Under the pieces are notes generated by a model. It was not told the DNA's origin. It did not search any database and was given only the letters and a program-made list of their open reading frames with translations. Both the position numbers and the translations under genes were made by a program. Below, in pieces: positions 39,701-48,700 of a stretch of 64,000 nt of DNA; the stretch's first letter is position 1, and each line of letters opens with the position of its first letter. The stretch is from Apostichopus japonicus (Eukaryota > Echinodermata > Holothuroidea > Aspidochirotida > Stichopodidae), in NCBI RefSeq assembly GCF_037975245.1, contig NC_092577.1, forward strand, positions 12,733,013-12,797,012, given 5' to 3'.

Positions 39701-42700
39701 CTCATGCAACAGATTGCTTTGAACCATTGAAAAAAGTGCTACCAAAAAAGTATAACGCATGGTTCTATCATCATAGCGTGCAATAGAGCCGATTTTGCAT
39801 GCAATCGACGAGCAATTGACCAATCAAATGGCTGGAATATAATTAGGTGTTGTATAATAGTGTAGGTAGAACATGTGTAAGTACAATAGTAGTGTAGTGC
39901 AATAGTAGTGTAGGTAGAACATGTGTAAGTACAACAGTAGTGTAGGTAGAACATGTGTAAGTACAACATTAGTGTAGGTAGAACATGTGTAAGTACAATA
40001 GTAGTGTAGGTAGAACATGTGTAAGTGCGATAGTAGTGTAGGTAGAACATGTGTAAGCACAATAGTAGTGTAGGTAGAACATGTGTAAGCACAATAGTAG
40101 TGTAGGTAAAGTGCTATATCAAATGAACAGGAAAAAAGAAAAAAATTGGTACTGCAAAGTCTAGTAATGCTCAAAAAGAAGAAAAAAAGAATTGCTCTGA
40201 ATAACCTGGCATGGGATGGGAGTGAATTGTATAGTGTTCTACACTATCCCAGGCTGTATAACTACACTGGACTGGACTGTATATATGTCTGTAATGCTCT
40301 GTCCTTTAATGTTCTTCACTTGACCACTGTATATTGGCAAGAACTCTTACATTACAGTACATCACTATATTGTACTGTACTCTCCTTTACACTACTGCAC
40401 ACCTTATACTGGATTAAACTGCACATGATTATACTATACAATACTCTCCTGTACAGTACAGTACTGTGCGTCCTTGTACTAGACTGTACTGTACACTCCT
40501 TTACTGTACTGCATACTACTATGTTTTACTGTACTGTGCAGTATGGCACATTATTATACTGAATTGTACCACATATGAATATACTATACAACACTCTCCT
40601 GTACAGTGCAGTACTGTGCGTCATTGTACTAGACTGTACTGTTCACTCCTTTACTGTACTGCATACTACTATGTTTTACTGTACTGTGCAGTACGGCACA
40701 TCATTATACTGAATTGTACCACATATGACTATACTATACAACACTCTCCTGTACAGTACAGTACTGTCCGTCCTTGTACTAGACTGTACTGCACACTCCT
40801 TTACTGTACTGCATACTACTATGTTTTACTGTACTGTGTAGTAAGGCACATCATTATGCTGGATTGTACCACACATGACTGTACTATACAACACTCTCCT
40901 TTACATTACTGTGCGTCATTGTACTAGACTGTACTGTACACTCCTTTACTGTACTGCATACTACTATGTTTTACTGTACTGTGCAGTACGGCACATCATT
41001 ATACTGAATTGTACCACATATGACTATACTATACAACACTCTCCTGTACAGTACAGTACTGTCCGTCCTTGTACTAGACTGTACTGCACACTCCTTTACT
41101 GTACTGCATACTACTATGTTTTACTGTACTGTGTAGTACGGCACATCATTATGCTGGATTGTACCACACATGACTGTACTATACAACACTCTCCTTTACA
41201 TTACTGTGCGTCATTGTACTAGACTGTACTGTACACTCCTTTACTGTACTGCAGACTACTATGTTTTACTGTTCTGTGCATCACTTTACTATATAGCACT
41301 GTACTCTTCTTACTGTACTGCTTACTACCATTCTGAACATGACTATACTATACAACACTCTAATGTACATTACTGCAAATTGCTATGTACCAGACTGTAA
41401 TTCACACTCCTGTACTACATTGCATTGACTGTACTGGACTGTAATATGCCACTCTGTGCATAGTGTAACATATTGGTACTGATATGTTCCCATACTGTTA
41501 CCATTGGTTATATGATCTTAATATATACATTTGACTATGATATGTTTATACTCCAGCAGTGCCATATTTAGCTCATGTAGTGATATACCAATTGGTATAG
41601 TTCTTATAGTAAGGGCCCATGCACTACTATGTACAGCATTTCAAAAATGCACCAATAATAGACCAGTAAGGATAGCTGATGGGATGTAAGGGTTACTGTC
41701 TGCCTTGTATCTATGCAGTTGAGTGGCTTGTAACCTGTGGCTTTATCAGGAGGAGGGACAAAAGGTTACAGGAATATGAGAATAACCATTACTTGATATC
41801 CCATTTTACTTCACATTCTGTCAAACCAACTTTGTTATGGAGACTAATTCTCATGTTTTATTTATTTGATGACCTCTCTCTTCCTTTTCAGTGATTTAAG
41901 CGGAAATAAAGAATTGAGGAATGTCATAATTGATTCGTTTTCATCTTCAAGTGAGGAAGTGAAGTCTGCAGCTTCTTTTGCCCTTGGTAAGTTAATGTCT
42001 TTCATGTTTCATATTGATATCTTCATATTCAGTTTTTTGTGATCTGTAATTCTGTATATTTTACGTATGCTAGAATTTCTGTTGGTCTTTATTTTACGTT
42101 TTATTTTGTAGATATGCCTCATGACCTTATAGTGGATTTATTAATTTTGTATTACTTTACACCCACTTACAGGTTGAATGTGGTTAATTGCACATTTTGT
42201 TTAGTCTAAAGAATAAAAATAAAAGTATAAAAAAAAATACAGAATAAAAGAATAAAACTATAGAGTGGACACCAATTACTCATTCCCCCCTCCCTTAACC
42301 TGACCTTGACCTTTACAGGAGAAGGAGAAAAGATTTTTAACTTGCCTTCTCATGGGTGGAGTAAGACTGTAAGAAGAAGTGTATCTCCTAGTATGAACTG
42401 TTGCCTTCAATAAATGGTTTCTTGGAAATGACATGGATGTGTTGAAGATGTCATGACACAAAAACAAAACATTATAATGACCATTAACATGGTTAAGCTA
42501 GAAGTTGAAAGTGTGATGGGTAAATATGTTATTCAGTGACATATGCAATGGTGGGGGGGGGGGGGGTTCAGGGTTAATGTGGGGAGAAGGGTTGGCGGGA
42601 AGCATTGTCAGTCTGTGGAAAGAACTCCAGGGATGTTTCCCATTCAACCAGGAGAGAGTTGGACCACTTCTCTGTGCATTGGATGCCCTCACAAAAAGGA

Positions 42701-45700
42701 CCATGCCCATATGTCAATTTGGGTAAATTTGGAATATGCCCCCCCCCCCTCTCCCTACCCCATCCTCAACCACCTTTGAAATCCTTTGTGTATACATATT
42801 ACTGGTCATCCATGCCTCAGAAATTGTTACATTGTTACCCCAACAACTACAATGTGGTGAGGGTGTACTATTTAAATGTAGAATACTCATTACATCATCA
42901 TTACACAACCAAACAAACTCAGGACTGTTATGTTGAATTATCTATCTCTCTTATATCTGTTCTCATGTACCTCTTCTACAGGCAATGTCAGTGTAGGGAA
43001 CTTGACACAGTATCTACACAACCAAACAAGCTCCTGTAACTGTTTAATTATCTATCTCTCTTATATCTATCTGTTCTCATGTATCTCTACTACTACAGGC
43101 AATGTCAGTGTAGGTAACTTGACACAGTATCTGCCGTTCGTGCTGAAAGAGATAGAGACGCAACCCAAGAGACAGTATCTCTTACTCCACTCTCTGAAAG
43201 AGGTAACCAGGGCTCTCTCCTCAGTTTGGTCATTTTACCCTGTATTAAGCTGCCAAAATGGCTGTCCAAGATTAGAAGCAATCCCTAGGGTTTCTTATAA
43301 AAGATAACTTGAATCACTCAAAACCTAATCGAAAACTTGATTGAAAACCTGATCCAAAACCTGATCCAAAACCTGATCCAAACCTGTCTGTGGTTAAAGT
43401 GTTAAAAAAAGCATAGCTTTGGACTTTGAATGTCCATTGAAGTACAGTTTGATTACTATGTCAACTTTTGATGTTGAGGAATTTAATATCAAAACTTTGT
43501 TCAGTAAATGCAGAGTTAGGTTGCAAGATCGATTCAAGAATCTTCTTTTTGCAAACTCAAAGGCTCAGTACTTTTAATGTATGTATGTGTGTGTGTATGT
43601 ATGTATGTATTTTAGATCCTCCTGCAAGCAGGAACTCGCGAAGAAGCCATCATTGGCTTATCAAAGCCGCAAGCTGACCGATGTCAGTCTCTTAGATTCA
43701 TATTTCAACGTACATGATTATGAATTGTCAATTGTTGACAACTCTGTAACTGGACGACATACATTAATCTGTAGAAAATTGTATGAAAATTGTATACATT
43801 AATCTGTAGAAAATTGAATGAAAAAATTGAAAGTAATAAAAAAATTGAATGAAAAAATGTGAGCAACAATTTACTCATATGGATAAAAACAAAGTAAGAA
43901 ATGTCTGTTGCTCTTACTCCTTGACTATTTGTTATATTGCATTTCTGGTCATCCTGTTTCTCTTTCAGATTATCACTTGTCAGAGCTCCAGTGATGCAAC
44001 AGTGGAACAGCTAACCCCGTTTGTTTCAAATATTTGGTGAGTTTTTAAGGAGAAACACTTTGTGGATTTGTTGACAAGTCTGGGGCAGGGTTTGCTCGGT
44101 TCAAACCATTGTGCTTTTAGAAAGATTAGGCACAATATCTTTTGCTAGATACCAAGGATAATCTTGTATCTGTCCTGTTCCAAACTTGAGGATTTATTGT
44201 CCAATCTACTCTGCTCTCCTCCAAAAGATGGTATCCGATGAGTACCTAGTCTGTATTCAAATCGTATAAAAATCACTAAAGAAAGAAAAAAATTAATCAA
44301 GCTGCTGGTATATTTGTTACCTTTTAGTATTTTCAAGTTCTATTGTAAAATTTCTGTCTGGCCATCAAAAGAATACAAAACAAAAGAAATAATCCCTTTA
44401 TTTTTGAAAACAAAATGGGGAAAAAATAGGTGTGAATATAATGTTAGACCCCACTCAGCATTATTTTCTCTTTGAGATGTTCGCAAGAATGTCAACAGAG
44501 GTTTGCATCATTTGAAAACTTAAAAACCTATATTCTGTTGTAGAGAGAATGAAGAAAACTTGAGAAGTCTATCATTGTCATCTTTTTAAGTTTTTAGTTA
44601 TGGGCGGTCCTTCTGTCTGTATAGAGAGACAAAAAAGTGCAGTTTGATTTTACACATCCAATTTCGTTTGTTATCCTAAAGTGGAATCACATCTTTCATT
44701 AGTTGTTTGATTTTCTGATTGAAATTGGCTACATTTTTGCAACCTTGAGTAAAAGAAATAGAATCAGGGGACACAGTATTTAAGGATATGATAGTGCGGA
44801 GTGGATTAATTCGTGACTGACCTGTTGTCTTTTAGGTCGATGCTCTTCAACCATTGTGAGTGCCCGGAGGAAGGAACCAGGAACGTGGTGGCAGAGTGCC
44901 TGGGGAAACTTACTCTGATAGACTCAGCTAACCTGTTGCCCAAGTTGAAGGTATTTAAGGAACGAAATATGATTATGAGATGAGATTATGTTGCTGCTGA
45001 TGATATTTGCTCCCCCATCTGCCCCCCCCACACCTCCCACCAGAATGGGTTCCCTCTTAGGTCCTCCTGGTGGCCTAGTTGAAGCTATCCAAGAATTGAA
45101 TGAAGAAAATAGACTGGAATTACTGCTGCTCTTCATGCCTGTAACTCCACTTAGTGTCCCCATGGATTTTACCCTGAGGTCCTCCTGGTGGCCTAGTTGA
45201 AGCAATTGAAATGAAGAAAATTTATGGAAACTATTGTTGCCGAACATCCCAGTGAATCCATTACTTGTCACCAATGGTTGACCCATATAGGCCAAACTGA
45301 TGTATTAGTGAAAAGTATGAATGAACTGAATTAAAACCTGACAAAAGTAGTTTAGTTGTTTGCTGTTCATTGACTCCATTTCTCATCCCCATATGGTCCC
45401 CTCCCTCCCCTGCCATATACCCAGAGTTGATCATATCCAAGAATTGAATTATGAAGAGCACAACACAAAGATTTGTAGATTTTATTGTTATTTACACCCT
45501 GAACTAAGAATGACTAGTCCCCATAGGGTCTCCCCCTCCCCCTTTAGTCTAATCTTGTAGCCTTAGTAGAGGGTATGCAATGCAATTATGAACATTTTAT
45601 AGCATTATGACAGCTTTCTCACTTACCAGGTCACTCCTCAACGATTTGTTACCTGTGCCCCTTAATATAGTAGCATTAAAACAACACTTGAGAGCAGTGA

Positions 45701-48700
45701 CTAAAAATTGCAAAACGTTTCGACCTTTGCTTCATTTATTGGAGAAAACGATATCTCACTAGTCGAGCTAACGACCTGTATAGTTACAGGATTTTAGAAA
45801 TTTTGATCAAATATCGACAAGTCGCTTACATTTTCATATTTCCTGTTTATCTTTCCCCCAGGATTCGTTGAAGACTGAGTCATCTTACGTTAAAAGTACA
45901 GTAGTGACGGCTGTAAAATTCACCATCTCAGACCAGGTAGGACAACTTTAATTTTGAGTTGAGAGGAAGAGGTATTACATAGGCGTAGGTGGCTTTAACG
46001 AAATTGAATTAGATCTTTGTTACTAATTAAACTAATTAAAAACTTGACTTAAAAATTGGGTTGCTTTATAAATTTGCAATGCTTTGACTGTTACAATACT
46101 TGATCTGGAAGGCAGTGATGTTGTAACGTTATAGAGCAAAATGTTCATGCGGTAGAAGTCAAATGTTTTTTAAACACACTAGCTATCCAATTTATAGTTG
46201 TTAGCCCATTTTGAACATTTAAAATTTGAAAGACCATTTCTGATGGGAAAACGGTAGATTTCTCCCAGATGAAAAACCCAGGTTACTTTGACCAGGCCAG
46301 GGATGCTGGATTTCATTGCCTCTATAAGTGCCACTGCCTTTTAGCACTGTTGGTATACTGGTTGTATCACTGTGTGACCTTGTAAAATTACACCATTACA
46401 TCAAGGGTATGTGGTCTTAATGCTGAGCAGGCATGTGTTGTTTGTTAATCACTGATTGAAACGGTTACTGAAATATGATTCCTGTATTACAAAAAGGAAG
46501 TACCCTCCCCCCTCTCCCCTCACAAAAAAATAGCAAGAAAGAAAAAAAAGAAGAACCTAAAACAGCAAAAATGGACAATTGTTTATATTTTTCTGTAAGA
46601 CTGTACTCAGTAGATATAACTTTGCAAATTGAACCAACTACAGCAAGGTTTTATTTGTTTTATATCGATATATATATATATATGAAAGAAGGGTATGGTC
46701 TCGTCACTCAGTGCACTAATAATACTTTGTTTGCACGCCCCAGTTACAGGAGAAATAAATCTCAGATTCACAAGCTGATATGGTGATGGGATGCCGAACA
46801 CTAAAACATTAAAACATTTGTAATGTCAGTTTGTACCTCTACCAGGATATTTCTTTGTGTCATTCTTAAGGTGTTTATATTCCATGAATCACAACGTTAC
46901 AAGCTGCTTCTAATAAATATTTTTTTTTAAAGTTTTGAATTTAGAATACCTTCCTATATTTGTTAGTATTGTCTTACAAGGAATTTTTTTTTTCGTGTCA
47001 GCCGTAGCCAATCGAGAAGTCGTTCAGTTAGTAAACCTCGTTAATGAGATTGTTTAATTCCAGCCTTAGCAAACTGCTAAATCAATTGTTAGACCCATTA
47101 AACGAGAATTGTTTTGTGTGTTTCAGCCCCAGCCAATCGACAGCTTACTGAAGACTTGCATTGGAGACTTCTTAGACACGATGCAGGACCCGGATATTAA
47201 TGTGAGGAGGGTGGCGCTCATCACCTTTAACTCTGTGGCCCACAATAAGCCCAGCCTGATCAGGGACCTCCTGGAGAACATCCTGCCTCATCTTTACAAC
47301 GAAACCAAAGTCAAGGTCAGCCATGTTGAATATTCATGAATATTTCAGGCGTACAGGGTGTTTAATTAAACATGTCGAGCAATTGTGTCCCCCTTATGGG
47401 GTAATGTGTGGTGGGTGCTTCTTTAGCACCACAATAACCCCCTTCGTTTTCCTGCAATGCCACAGCACAGATATTATTTTTCATAATTTAGGGGCTTTGT
47501 GTCCTCATTAGGATGTGCCTAGGTAAGGTAAATACAGAGTAATGTTGTAGCTATGTCAAAGATAATACTATGTAATACTATGTAAAAATTACAAATATAC
47601 TTTGTAAAACATAATACATATGTAAAAGCATAACGTCTTTATAAATATAAGTCTCTGTATTTTCATAGCATTTAGCCCTTTTTGCATAGCATACTTGTGA
47701 AGCCATACTGGATAAATTTTTTTAAGTTTTTATGTGGAAGGGTGTCTATTTGTGATTGGCATGTTGGGTGGGAGGGGGGGGGGGTGGGGAGGTGTTACAC
47801 TTGTTTATGAATAAAGTGAAGGGTGTCTGCCTATGTTTTGTAATGGGGGAAGGGGATCCATTTAAAGTATTGCAAAATAAAGCAGGTTTTTTTATTGTGT
47901 GATGTGGGTAAGGATAAAATGTATGTAGGTCATGTCAATCATTCCACATGGTTTTGGTTTTCTTTTGCAGAAAGAGCTGATCAGAGAAGTTGAGATGGGT
48001 CCGTTCAAGCACACAGTAGATGATGGTTTGGATATCAGGAAGGTAGGACTTGGTTGATTATTGTTTCATTAACCCCCCACCCCACCCCCCTTTCCCCAAT
48101 TAGTTTAGTAATATGCTGCGGGGATCCACATTTCTCTCTGCTAACTAATTCATCCATTTTCTCATGAATATTATGCTAAGCCTGACGGAACCTCCTCCTG
48201 TGATAGTGACAAGCGACCAACGCTTGATTGTTGTAAAGTCATGTGAGAGGTTTTGGCCTTGATACAAGACTATAAACTGAAACAAGCTTATAACCAGTAT
48301 AAGGTTTTCTGACTGTAAATATAACAGTTATATTTAATTATTTATCTTACAGGCTGCTTTTGAGTGTATGTTCACCCTAAACTGAAACAACCATATAACT
48401 AGTTTAATTTGTTTTCTATAAGTATAACCGTTATATTCATTTATTTATCTTACAGGCTGCTTTTGAGTGCATGTACACCCTGCTGGATTCCTGTCTGGAT
48501 CGTCTAGACATCTTTGAGTTTCTAAATCACGTCGAGGATGGCCTAAAAGACCACTACGATGTTAAGGTAAAATTCAGGTCTCTTCAAAACTCCACTGGGT
48601 CTTGAAATTCCAGATGTGAATGGTTTGCCACTAAAGCCATTCAGCTTTAGTCTGTAGTTAAGTTCATCAAAAGATGTAAATTAGCAGTCACTCTCGACGA

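Noticed and set aside
40466-41400. Tyr/Cys-rich plus-strand frames
   Set aside because: They follow the ~150-bp tandem repeat in CAND1 intron 23 and have no protein-like features.
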